A stretch of DNA of 64,000 nucleotides, taken from the NCBI GenBank assembly GCA_950022655.1, contig OX465583.1, forward strand, positions 10,437,798 to 10,501,797. Direction: 5' to 3'. A program made the translations under genes and the position numbers. Positions 44,825-54,544 of the stretch are shown piece after piece. The first letter of the stretch is position 1. The number at the start of each line of letters is the position of its first letter. The notes below the pieces were generated by a model. That model was not told where the DNA came from. It saw nothing but the letters and a program-made list of their open reading frames with translations, and ran no database searches. This DNA is from Alentia gelatinosa (Eukaryota > Annelida > Polychaeta > Phyllodocida > Polynoidae).

Positions 44825-45262
44825 CAGTTAGGGCTTGGGATAGGGTTAGGGATAGGGTTAGAGTTAGGAGTAGGGTAAGGGTTAAGGTTAGGGATATGGA
44901 TAGGATAAGGGTTAGGGATAGGGTTAGGGTTAAGGTTAGGGATTTGGATAGGGTTAGGGATAGGGATAGGGATAGGGAAAGGGTTAGGGATAGGTATAGG
45001 GATAGGGTCAGGGATAGAGTTAGGGGTTGGGATAGGGATATGGTTAGGGATAGGGATAGGGTTAGGGTTAGGGATAGGGATAGGGTTATGGATAGGGATA
45101 GGGATAGGGTTATGGATAGGGATAGGGATAGGGATAGGGTTATGGATAGGGATAGGGATAGGGTTATGGATAGGGATAGGTATAGGGTTAGGGATAGGGA
45201 TAGGGTTATGGATAGGGATATGGATAGGGATAGGGATAGGGTTATGGGTTGGGTTCGGGGTA
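44825..45262. repeat. interstitial degenerate telomere-like array
   Basis: About 440 bp of GGGTTA and GGGATA hexamers with occasional TTTGGATA, GGGTATA and GGGTCA variants, G-rich on the + strand. TTAGGG is the telomere repeat of most animals outside arthropods. The mixture with ATAGGG indicates decay or a divergent telomere-derived satellite. Long Arg/Asp-rich and Pro/Ile- or Ser/Leu-rich frames here are artefacts. Confidence 0.85.
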
Positions 45263-45391
45263 GGGAAAAGGGCCAAATGGTATGATTTTCTGTTGGGTTT
45301 TCTTTCGAGAAGACAAAATTTGAAGACAAAATAACATACTACTAAGTATAGTGGTATAAATATGATACTTGAGTTGGGAAGATTTCTAACG

Positions 45392-45487
45392 TTCGTTTCG
45401 GGTCGAGTTTTTTACAGGTCGAGTTCGTTTCGGATCGAGTTTTTGACGGGTCGAGTTCGATTCGGGTCGAGTTTTTTACGGGTCGAG
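45392..45487. repeat. 32-bp tandem repeat, three units
   Basis: Units start TTCGTTTCGGGTCGAG at 45392, 45424 and 45456. Confidence 0.85.
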
Positions 45488-45489
45488 TT

Positions 45490-45643
45490 TGACCGATACT
45501 GTATGTCCAAATTACAAAAACAAAAATTACAAATACTTTTAAATAAAACAATGAGAACAGTCATAGGTCGAAACAAAGCCAAAGATATGAGCAGAATAAA
45601 ATTACATGAACTATGTGAAATGCGCCCTTTGAGCACCAGATGA
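45490..45643 (+). pseudogene. LINE ORF2 C-terminal fragment
   Basis: The frame has SKLQKQKLQILLNKTMRTVIG and LHELCEMRPLSTR, typical of the helix after the RT domain in CR1/L2-like LINEs (L-Q-x-x-Q-N-x-x-x-R, then L-H-x-L-x-x-x-P-L). Truncated at both ends. Confidence 0.6.
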
Positions 45644-45665
45644 GCAACTCATTTACTAACATTTA

Positions 45666-45784
45666 GGCCCGGCGTCCACCTACTACGATTTGGCTCCGAA
45701 AAGGTATACGATGCACCTCCCGATAGAAAATCAAAATCGCGTCGGAAGGTCACCTAATATCGGGGCAGTTGACCACATTTCTTG
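45666..45784. mobile_element. MITE A, left part only
   Basis: GGCCCGGCGTCCACCTACTA with TTA before it at 45663-45665. Homology ends near 45784 in unrelated sequence and no right TIR follows. Confidence 0.65.
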
Positions 45785-46028
45785 AATGAAAATAGGTTTC
45801 GGGTTCTCCAACATTCACAGAGATAGCCGATTGTCGCTATCTTTATGGGCTCGAGTGTTAGACAGGAAAAGGGTGTAGTACCGGAAACGTGCGCAGCTGT
45901 TAACACAAGCCTGACCCGGAACATATCACATGACAAATCGCCTGGCATATCCAACTGCGGTTATCCTGTTCACACCCACCTGTAGATGATATTACACATC
46001 TTTACCACAAACGGTTTCGATACACAAA

Positions 46029-46297
46029 GGCGCGGCATCCACCTATTACGATATGGGTCTGATATGGTCTACGATGCACCTCCCGATAAAAAATATCAAA
46101 ATCGCGTCGGAAGGGGGCATTTGACCATGTTTCTGCGATTAGACACCGATAAAAAACCCATACAATGCGTGGTGGATTGGCATGTCTAGACATATGTCTA
46201 CGATTTTGCACTTCCCGATATGTCTCCGACATTTGCTTTTTATATCGGTGCCATATCCGTCGCTCCAAATTTCTATCGTAGTAGGTGGACGCCAGGC
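46029..46297. mobile_element. MITE A copy, full length
   Basis: GGCGCGGCATCCACCTATTA ... GTAGTAGGTGGACGCCAGGC; diverged TIRs, TTA after the right end. Confidence 0.7.
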
Positions 46298-46513
46298 TTT
46301 AGTGTCTCTTTCCAAAGCTTGTATCTTTTTCTTAGTTTCTTTTGCCAAATCTTCTAACAATGAAAATGATGTCAGCCCCGTGATGTTTATGTTTGTGGTG
46401 ACTTTGTCAAAGGTTCTGTTCCTGTATGTGGCTAAGGCCTTTTTGGTCTTTGGTGTATAATAGCAGTATATACTTTAGTATTTTAGGAAAATGAAATTAC
46501 CTTGCAGTATGTC

Positions 46514-46544
<31 letters not shown>

Positions 46545-46586
46545 CATACATACATACATACATACATACATACATACATACATACA

Positions 46587-46617
<31 letters not shown>

Positions 46618-46660
46618 GTACATACATACTTACATACATACTTACATACATACATACTAT
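46514..46660. repeat. (ACAT)n microsatellite 1
   Basis: About 145 bp of CATA tetranucleotide with few interruptions. Confidence 0.95.
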
Positions 46661-46663
46661 CGT

Positions 46664-46964
46664 AAAACTGGATGAGTTTTAATCTTGACCACCCAATACC
46701 ATGACTGGAGTTTGGCAAAGTGACTTCATGAGGCGAAGCCGAGTGAAGTCCGGAGTCAAGACTCCAGGAGTGGCATGGGGTGGCCAAGATTAAGACGAAT
46801 CAGGTTTTGATTTTATCCTACCCTGTTTCCTCGATTTTGGAAAATTACGTGATTACAATTCTGTATGCCACTAGTGGCATATAAAACTCCGTATGCCAGT
46901 CACCGTGGCTTACGGAAACTCAATGTTAAGCCTATGGGATTTTATATTAGGGGTGGGATAAATA
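46664..46964 (-). repeat. PCE copy P19, reverse
   Basis: Palindrome 46664-46807 with apical CATGAGGCGAAGCCGAGTG. The core 46812-46964 is bounded by TTTATCCTACCC and GGGGTGGGATAAA and contains AATGTTAAGCCTATGGG. It sits between two (ACAT)n arrays. Confidence 0.8.
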
Positions 46965-47248
46965 CACATACATACAAATCATACATACATATATACATAC
47001 ATACATACATACACACACACACAAACATACATACATACATACATATATACACACACAAACATATATACATACATGCATACATACATACATACATATATAC
47101 ATATACATACTTACATACATACATACATACATATATACATACATACATACATATATATATATACATATATATACATACATACATACATACATACATACAT
47201 ACATACATACATACATACATACATACATACATACATACTTACATACAT
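46965..47248. repeat. (ACAT)n microsatellite 2
   Basis: About 280 bp of CATA tetranucleotide with ATATAC and ACACAC interruptions, starting at the core end of P19. Confidence 0.95.
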
Positions 47249-47388
47249 TTGCTCAATCTACAGGCCATACTGTCTACTCTTTTTTTTTTTAAAAAGAGTT
47301 TATTTCTGACGAAATACAGGTCACAGAAGCATAGACAGTGATCTTCCACTGGTTCCGTCACAGTAGGACAGACAGTGACACACATTAA

Positions 47389-47669
47389 GGCCCGGCGTCC
47401 ACCTACTACCATATGGCACCGATATGGTCTACGATGCACATCCCGATACAAAATCAAAATCGCGTTGGAAGGTCACCTGATATCGGGCAGTTGACCAGGT
47501 TTCTGCTATTAGACACCGATATAAACCCCATGCAATGCGTGGTGGTTTGGCATGTCTAGACATATGTCTACGATTTTGCACCTTCCCGATATGTCTCCGA
47601 TATTTACTTTTTGTATCGGTGCCATATCGGGAGGTCTAAATGTCTATCGTAGTAGGTGGACGCCAGGCC
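47389..47669. mobile_element. MITE A copy with clean TAA duplication
   Basis: TIRs GGCCCGGCGTCCACCTACTA and GTAGTAGGTGGACGCCAGGCC (read outward), with TAA at 47386-47388 and 47670-47672. Confidence 0.85.
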
Positions 47670-47672
47670 TAA

Positions 47673-48107
47673 CGTGTTGTGGTAATTCACATCTAAAGGT
47701 GACATACAAAAAAGAAAAAGAAAGAAAAAGACATTAGAAAACCACCCATACATAATGTCATGGCGGTACATTACAGGAGACCTCTTTTATTTATTCAGTA
47801 AGGCCATTTCTGGCTTGTGTGCCAGTTCTTACAATGGGATACAAAACATAATGACATATTAATGTGATACAGATTCATATTACAAAATTGTGCATGTCAA
47901 TTATTGACTTCTCATTACTAATATAGCTTACAATTGGCTGAGAAAGGGTATTTGGATCTGGTATGTATTATGATTTACATAACATGTTCAAAGGCACGTC
48001 ACTCTCTAACTACTTCTATACATCGGCAAACTTCAGACGGTTGACTGTAAATGATTCACCTAAAAATTAAAATAACCCTCAGTGAAGTCTGATGATATAT
48101 ATAATGT
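47673..48107. other. intergenic, no gene seen
   Basis: AT-rich; nothing recognised. Confidence 0.4.
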
Positions 48108-48540
48108 ATATTCCTATATACCTATGGCTGTACACTCTATGCTTACACCACGTTCTGGGGGGGTGGAGTAACTTATGGATACTATCCAAGGTTGCCGTAT
48201 ACTACCCAAGGTTGACATTTAGACCAATCAGATTGTCTCTTACAAAATTCATATGAAAAGCGCAGTGGATAGAAAACATAAAGTGTCAAGTTACTTGATA
48301 AGGTTCGATCTGGCTTCAGGTTTGATGGTGGGTGAGCAAATAACGCTAATTATCGTTATCAAACCACATTTGAAGGTATATAGGAATAGGGAAACCAAGT
48401 ACCAGTGGAAGAAAGTCAAAATTACTCGGTAAGGCTTGGAAAAATTACTGCCCCTGGCCAAGGCCTTGGGCAGTAATTTTTCCAAGCCTTACCTCGTAAC
48501 TTTGACTTCCTTTCACCGGAACATAGTTTCCCTCCATTCC
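48108..48540 (+). repeat. PCE copy P20 (ATTCCTATATACC subfamily)
   Basis: The core is bounded by TATTCCTATATACC and GTATATAGGAATAG and contains two diverged ACTACCCAAGGTTGAC units. The palindrome 48380-48540 has CTCG in both arms (TTACTCGGTAAGG and CCTTACCTCGTAA). Same subfamily as P7. Confidence 0.85.
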
Positions 48541-49359
48541 CTTTAACATATAGCAACTATAACAAACCTACACATTACAAAAACAGACAGTACGTGACAT
48601 AATACAACAACAACTAGTTCATGGTGGGGGGTTTGTGGTCGTCATTCTGTGTATTAGTATCAAGGGACAGCTAGATGGAAGATCGTCAAGTTTGTTGATG
48701 AATCTATACTCTCAAAAAGCACTTTAAAAATTCAAAACAAATATTGGCCCCATAGCCTTTTTTTAAAATTTTTTTAGTAGTTTATTACCCTTTCTCCTAC
48801 AAGAAGTTCTTCCGGGCAACCGAGTCGAGTCTTAACAAAAACGTATACTGATACACACAACTTTATCAGGATAACTAGCACTAGGTTAATATGGGTGTTA
48901 GTGTGATATGAATTGGTGAAAAGGGGGGTAATATGAAGGATGAGGATGATGAGTAAGTAGGCATGGTTAAATCATCTTTTTGAAACTGTTCAAGTTCACG
49001 ATCTGTTGTACTATGGATGGGACTTTCTCCCATTCACCCAGTCCATGCCACAACGGGCTTTTCTGATAGAAAGCGGTTTTCGGTCTTTTTCTTTTCAGTT
49101 TCACCCCATCCTGGCTCCTCGTCCCTCCTTCCTGCGTGTGTTCACTAGATCGTTACCAGTAATATGAGGCCTGTTGACACGTGGTATCCGTGGAGATGAC
49201 TGTGAGAGGGGAATGTGGCAGGTCGGGGCTGGCGGCAGGTCATCTGGACTGACCCTGTTGTGTCAGCTTGTTGTTCCCTTCACCTTTCTTGTCCGCACTC
49301 TTTGGTGGCCCGCCACGCCCGTCCCTACACGTGACCTCCGTACATCACCGTGTTATTAA
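48541..49359. other. intergenic, no gene seen
   Basis: No recognisable gene or element. Confidence 0.4.
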
Positions 49360-49879
49360 AGGCATATCGGACAATTTGCCTTCAAATTTAAAACCCATGT
49401 CGATTTCCTGAAAATTTGATATGATGATCTCCAAGCGTTGTGGAACACAAATATAACTTAAAAATCAGGGGTCACCGTGCTACTTTTTGATTTATAGATC
49501 AATATGGTGATAATTTTATATTAGAATATATAGAAATTTTAAAAAGTATTTTTTCACATAGTAAAACCCATGTCATTTTCTTCAAACTTTCACAGAATAT
49601 AGTATATGTCTAGTACTTTTTATTAGCTTTTCAAAATCATAGGTCACCATCCTGGTTTTTGAAAGAATTGAGGAAAACCATATTCTTCAGTACATTTTCT
49701 ATGTAAATTAAACACATGTAAATTGGCCTATTTTACTCATCAAAATTGGATAAACGTGACAAAATGTTAAATATACTCATTTATTATTAGAATGAATCCC
49801 CAAAATACAAGTTTTGACTAAGATTTGACATTATCTAAAAATCACCAGGTGGCGCCATTGTGGATTGTAGGATATGCCT
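49360..49879. mobile_element. TTAA-targeting MITE M, copy 2
   Basis: AGGCATATCGG ... GATATGCCT with TTAA at 49356-49359 and 49880-49883. Body as in copy 1. Confidence 0.8.
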
Positions 49880-49913
49880 TTAATGTGGAGGGAGCTCAAG
49901 TCGCTTGATGTTA

Positions 49914-51214
49914 AGCCTATAAAGCTTATAAGACACCGACTCGACCACTGTGCCAGATTCTACCTTTGCCCGACGGATCCGTCGGGTCTGTGACAATCTG
50001 CATCAATCCATTTCGATGTCTTAAGCGTATAAGATAAGTGTATAAGACACAAATTTTTTTTCCCGATTCATCCCGACCATCGGCTCGGTGAGAGTCTGGA
50101 ATAGAATGTCGATGTCTTAAGCCTATAAGACACCGACCCGACCGGATCCGTCGGGTCTGTGACAATCTGCATCAATCGCGTCGATGTACACACTTCACCG
50201 ACCCGATTTTATTGCTTTTCCCGACACGTCGGGCATTACTACCACGTCAGATATGACTGACCCTCCCCGACCTTAAGATTTCGGTGTACGCACTTTCGCC
50301 GTTTGTTACCGATTCTGAGTTGGCTATTTGAATAGCGATGCTACCTATCCCCTAGTCCGAATTAGAAGTTCCTTATATCGATTTGTAGGGGAGACATGGG
50401 CGATTATAAACCTGCAAACCGTTTCCCGATATATTAATTAGATCCGAAGTTATTAAACTTTGATTTAATTTCTATGATTCCACACCAGTGGCCAGTAGTT
50501 CACCCAGGCTCGGCTCTCGGCGGCTCTCTTTGATCTTATCCCCGGTAATTTACGAGGTTATAAAAGAGGGAAGCGTGATCGGGGACAGTCATCATATCGG
50601 TGTCTTATAGGTATAAGACACCAAAATTTTATTCCCGATTCTCACCGAGCCGATGGTCGGGATGAATCGGAACAAATTTCAGTGTCTTATAGGCTTTATA
50701 CCTATAAGACACTGACACAATGACTCTTCCCGACGACACCGCCTGCCTTTATAACCTCGTAAAACAACCCGATTGAGATCAAAGAGAGTGGCCGGGTGCT
50801 GGGCCCGGCTGGGCCCCGGGCCGGGTGATAAGTATATATAGGCAATAATGCAAAGTTTAATAACTTCTGGTCTATTTAGAATATCAGAAAACGGTTTTCA
50901 GATCTATGATCGGTTGTTCCTCCCCTACACATCGATATAAGACACTTGTAAATCGAACTGAGGGATAGATGGCAACGCTTTTTAAATGGCATGCTCAGAA
51001 TCAGTAACAATCGGTAAAAGTGCTTACACCGAAATCTTAAGGTCGGGGAGAGTCGGTCATATCTGACATGGTAGTAATGCCCGACGCGTCGGGAAAAGCA
51101 ATAAAATCGGGTCGGCGAAGTGCGCACATCGACCCGATCAAGGCAGATTGACCGACAGATCGGTCGGGCAAAGGGAGAATCGGGCAGAGTCGTCGGGTCG
51201 TTGTCTTATAGGCT
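49914..51214. mobile_element. PIF/Harbinger-like element H, copy 2
   Basis: 1.3 kb with ends AGCCTATAAAGCTTATAAGA and GTTGTCTTATAGGCT, flanked by TTA at 49911-49913 and 51215-51217. The interior holds TATAAGACACCGAC, CGACCCGA and GTCGGG words and long inverted halves, including GCTCGGCTCTCGGCGGCTCT against its near complement further right. Confidence 0.8.
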
Positions 51215-51261
51215 TTAGTCTACTGACGCTACCATCTTCACTCAACAATACTTATAATAAG

Positions 51262-51430
51262 TTATATAAGGCCTCTTTCCATTGGCCGACAAACATTGTG
51301 TAGATATTTTGTGTTCTCCTAATAGCCTATTTCCATTGGCCATGACCGATAAGGCCTTTTTCCATTGGCCGACAAACACTGTGTAGATTTTTCTGTGTTC
51401 TCCTAATAGCCTATTTCCATTTGACGTCAG
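51262..51430. repeat. short tandem duplication (two units of ~90 bp)
   Basis: TTTCCATTGGCCGACAAACA, then GTGTTCTCCTAATAGCC, occurs twice in tandem. Confidence 0.8.
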
Positions 51431-51489
51431 CAGTGCCGAGGTCCGTCGGTGGTTCCTGACTGTGTATCGGTGATGGCCAATATGCTGTA

Positions 51490-51690
51490 CTTATATAGAA
51501 CAACCTGAGCATGCTGTACAAGCTACAAAATGAAATGAGTTCCGTACTAACCGTAAATTACCATCGAGCTTTGAATTACTTGTAGAAGCCTGGTAGGTCC
51601 CCATTGAAAATGTATGGGTTACAGTAGACCACTTCCCATTGTTTATTAGTGGTCGTAAACCATAACGGTGGTGAACAGCTTTTCCAAACC
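51490..51690. repeat. decayed PCE palindrome and core fragments
   Basis: 51490-51595 is a decayed palindrome of the P5/P17 subfamily (AACCGTAAATTACCATCGAG). 51600-51680 resembles the CCCCATTGAAAATGTATGGG part of the P8/P13 core, inverted. Confidence 0.5.
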
Positions 51691-51699
51691 CATTATTGA

Positions 51700-52582
51700 A
51701 TTTCTAGAGATGTAATTCATTATCAGTAAGGAAAGAAATTGATTACGGAAAGAACAATCAATATTTTTTAAACGGTCGGCCCTTTAAACCAATTGCAGTT
51801 TTTCTGTTCAGCGCTGCCTAGCGGTGGGTAGCTGTTGACTCACATTGACAGGCGAACTTCCAGACGTGTCGGCCATCTTGGAACGTCCGAGGATGTGACC
51901 GGTGTTTCGTATTAAGTTTGGTATCTGAAGTATCTTAAGTATTTGAGTCTGTACTTCATAAATAACAGTATGTAAATGTTATAAATGTTATAAATATCAT
52001 ATATGATACCTCATCACAAGTTACTATGTGAAATATAAAAGTTATGAGTAATAATTAACTGTCACATGTGTATGCTGACTGTGCTGTAGCTAGAAATGGT
52101 GCCATAGTTCTTTCTATCTCAAAATATAACCGAAATAATGGCAGATTCTACAGTAGCTTAGTTAGGCCGTCGCTCGGTCAAACATTGGTCACTCTAGCTT
52201 TGTGTGAATCAGATTCAAAGATTTAACACCTAAAGTGTGGGCGGTAGGTGTGAGCGCAAGACTGTTGTTTCAGGCAAGATATGATATCCTGGGCAAACTA
52301 CAGTATTGTACAAATGATTATGGGTTGTCTTAACTAACAGTTGATACCTGTTTCAGTTTTTCATTAGATGAAGATTGGCCTAAGCCTGTGTTGACCAGGC
52401 TTCTGCCATTGTGTATCTACCAATGGTGCGCATTGTTTCTGTGTCTTTGTAACCATATCTGAAGTATCACTGAGGCGATATGCATGTAAAACACACCAAA
52501 TTGAAGCTGGAATACCATAGAATACGATGCAGTCATTGTACCTTCTCTGGAGATAATTCAAACTGGAGATAAATTAAACCTA
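51700..52582. other. intergenic, no gene seen
   Basis: No recognisable gene or element. Confidence 0.4.
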
Positions 52583-52585
52583 TTA

Positions 52586-52998
52586 GGCCACTCAAAAAAA
52601 TACTTGTTTCTCATCACCGCGCATCTGCAAAAACGATTTTAGAAGATTTGTTGTTGTTGTTGTTGGTTAAAATAAGATGAACCTCGATAGAAATCATAAA
52701 AAGTATGTGTATTTGGTATAAAATTAAAGCTTCTCATGCCAGGATGCTTTCAATGTATAAGCAGTATAAATCTGAAAACCCCCCATATGCAGACACCCTG
52801 CATAAGCGGACATTTTGGCCTGGAACGGAGGGTGACCGCTTACGCAGGGTTTTACTGTATGTCTAAAGCCCATTTTATGACACTTTTAAGCTATCTTTGA
52901 TCCAGCCCCCCCCCCCCCAAAAAAAAAAGCAAAAAAAAAGCGCCCTCATCATATTTTTCATGGCTTGCTGATGAGAAACAAGTTTTTTTTGAGTGGCC
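52586..52998. mobile_element. PIF/Harbinger-like MITE B, copy 2 (inverted relative to copy 1)
   Basis: GGCCACTCAAAAAAA ... TTTTTTTTGAGTGGCC with TTA at 52583-52585 and 52999-53001. Contains the same pogo-like GCGTAAGC/GCTTACGC block as copy 1. Confidence 0.85.
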
Positions 52999-53001
52999 TT
53001 A

Positions 53002-53267
53002 CGCTCATTCAACCAACTTTCCACTGGTTTAGAATACGTATCCAGGTGCTTGTTTGGCTGCAGGCATTGTGTAACCATGTAGATAAGGTGCAACACCGGC
53101 CTGTGGAAAAAGGCATATTGAGGTTTTTTGGACCAACATATCACATTTTTCTTTTGAGGACTGGTATTCGTACTTTGCTGTTGGGAATGTATCTGAAAAC
53201 CCACCTTTATGAGAGCTGCAAGCTTTGAGTAAAAAGATTCAAAGGTTTCCTTTATAATATCCATACA
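53002..53267. other. unidentified sequence with open frames
   Basis: A minus-strand frame runs through this stretch (part of a 159-codon ORF, 52875-53354), but its right part is a PCE fragment and its left part MITE B. The middle matches no family I know. I do not call a gene. Confidence 0.3.
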
Positions 53268-53345
53268 CAATAATGGTTTTGTGAACGAGTGGCCATAATC
53301 TCTGAGTAGTTGACGCGTAGTAATATCCGAGCGATTAGTACAAGA
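53268..53345. repeat. half palindrome of the P8/P13 PCE subfamily
   Basis: AATGGTTTTGTGAACGAG ... GTTGACGCGTAGTAATA matches the left arms of P8 and P13. The second arm and the core are missing. Confidence 0.6.
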
Positions 53346-53668
53346 ATGGACCATAAATCAACATATAAGATGACTACACATCTGATGAGGCCACAGCACT
53401 ATCAAGCATGGTAGTAATTCGGTGTATACTTACACCAGTCATATAGTTCGCTATGATTCGGTGTTTTAGCATGACAGTGGTTTCTGATAATAAATGAGAT
53501 TATTATAAATGATTATAAATGATTAATATTGAATGAACATTCAGGAAAATTACCTTGAAGCACATGATAATTTAACCTCATTATGGATGGGACTTTTTCC
53601 CCGGAATCTCCCGGTAGCTGATTCCAGGTGCTCCATACATTTCCTATGGAGACGTATTTGGTGGGTAA

Positions 53669-53950
53669 GGCCCGGCGTCCACCTACTACGACAGAATCGT
53701 AGACCTCCCGATATGACACCGATACAAAATGTCAAAATCTGTGCCATATCGGGAAGGTGCAAAATCGTAGACATATGTCTAGACAAGCCAATCCACCACG
53801 CATTGTATGGGGTTTTTATCGGTGTCTAATCGCAGAAACGTGGTCAACTGCCCGGATATTAGGTGACCTTCCGACACGATTTTGATTTTTGTTCAGGAGG
53901 TGCATCGTAGACCATATCGGTGCCATATCGTAGTAGGTGGACGCCGGACC
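53669..53950 (-). mobile_element. MITE A copy, reverse orientation
   Basis: TIRs as in the other A copies, TAA at 53666-53668 and 53951-53953. The interior runs opposite to the 38814 copy. Confidence 0.85.
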
Positions 53951-53953
53951 TAA

Positions 53954-54253
53954 TAGAATAAGAAACCAGTCACATTATGAAGTCCTCGTCGCCATGTATA
54001 GAGTATATTTTGTCAAGGGGAGTATGACTTTTTGTTGTCTTTATGATCTGAGACATAGCAGGTCACCACCCACCAAGATACACCACACATGTATGTGTTG
54101 TCAGACCAAGGTGTCAGACACAGATGACGCCGGCAAAATGTCGTCTGCTTTCACATAACTCATGAGCATAAAGCCCATCTGGAGCTCGGCCATATAGTGT
54201 GTGCTAAAGTGCGCACAAATTATATTCAGTCCCAATAGTTCTTCTGTTGAGCT
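53954..54253. other. intergenic, no gene seen
   Basis: About 300 bp with no recognisable feature. Confidence 0.4.
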
Positions 54254-54256
54254 TAA

Positions 54257-54541
54257 GGCCCGGCGTCCACCTACTACGATATGGCTCCGATATGGTCTAC
54301 GATGCACCTCCTGATACAAAATCAAAATCGCGTCGGAAGTTCACTTAATATCGGGGCAGTTGACCACGTTTCTGCGATTAGACACCGATAAAAAAAACCC
54401 ATACAATGCGTGGTGGATTGGCATGTCAAGACATATGTCTACGATTTTGCACCTTCCCGATATGTCTCCGATATTGATTGTTTTGTATCGGAGCCATATG
54501 GGTAGGTCTAAATTACTATAGTAGTTGGTGGACGCCGGGCC
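54257..54541 (+). mobile_element. MITE A copy inserted at the TTAA site of MITE M copy 3
   Basis: TIRs GGCCCGGCGTCCACCTACTA and GTAGTTGGTGGACGCCGGGCC (read outward), with TAA at 54254-54256 and 54542-54544. The right TAA is the last three bases of the TTAA that precedes AGGCATACC of MITE M copy 3. Confidence 0.8.
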
Positions 54542-54544
54542 TAA

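Noticed and set aside
44739..45329. Arg/Asp-rich, Pro/Ile-rich and Ser/Leu-rich ORFs of 160-196 codons
   Set aside because: Translations of the telomere-like hexamer array in different frames.
46497..47341. His/Thr/Tyr/Ile and Met/Tyr/Val/Cys repeat ORFs
   Set aside because: Translations of the (ACAT)n microsatellites.
12798..48540. CRISPR array or integron-like attC sites as an explanation of the palindromes
   Set aside because: The palindromes are not regularly spaced, no leader, cas or integrase genes exist, and the context is clearly animal nuclear DNA.
52875..53354. 159-codon minus-strand ORF
   Set aside because: Composed of a MITE B end, a PCE fragment and an unknown middle; no recognisable domain.
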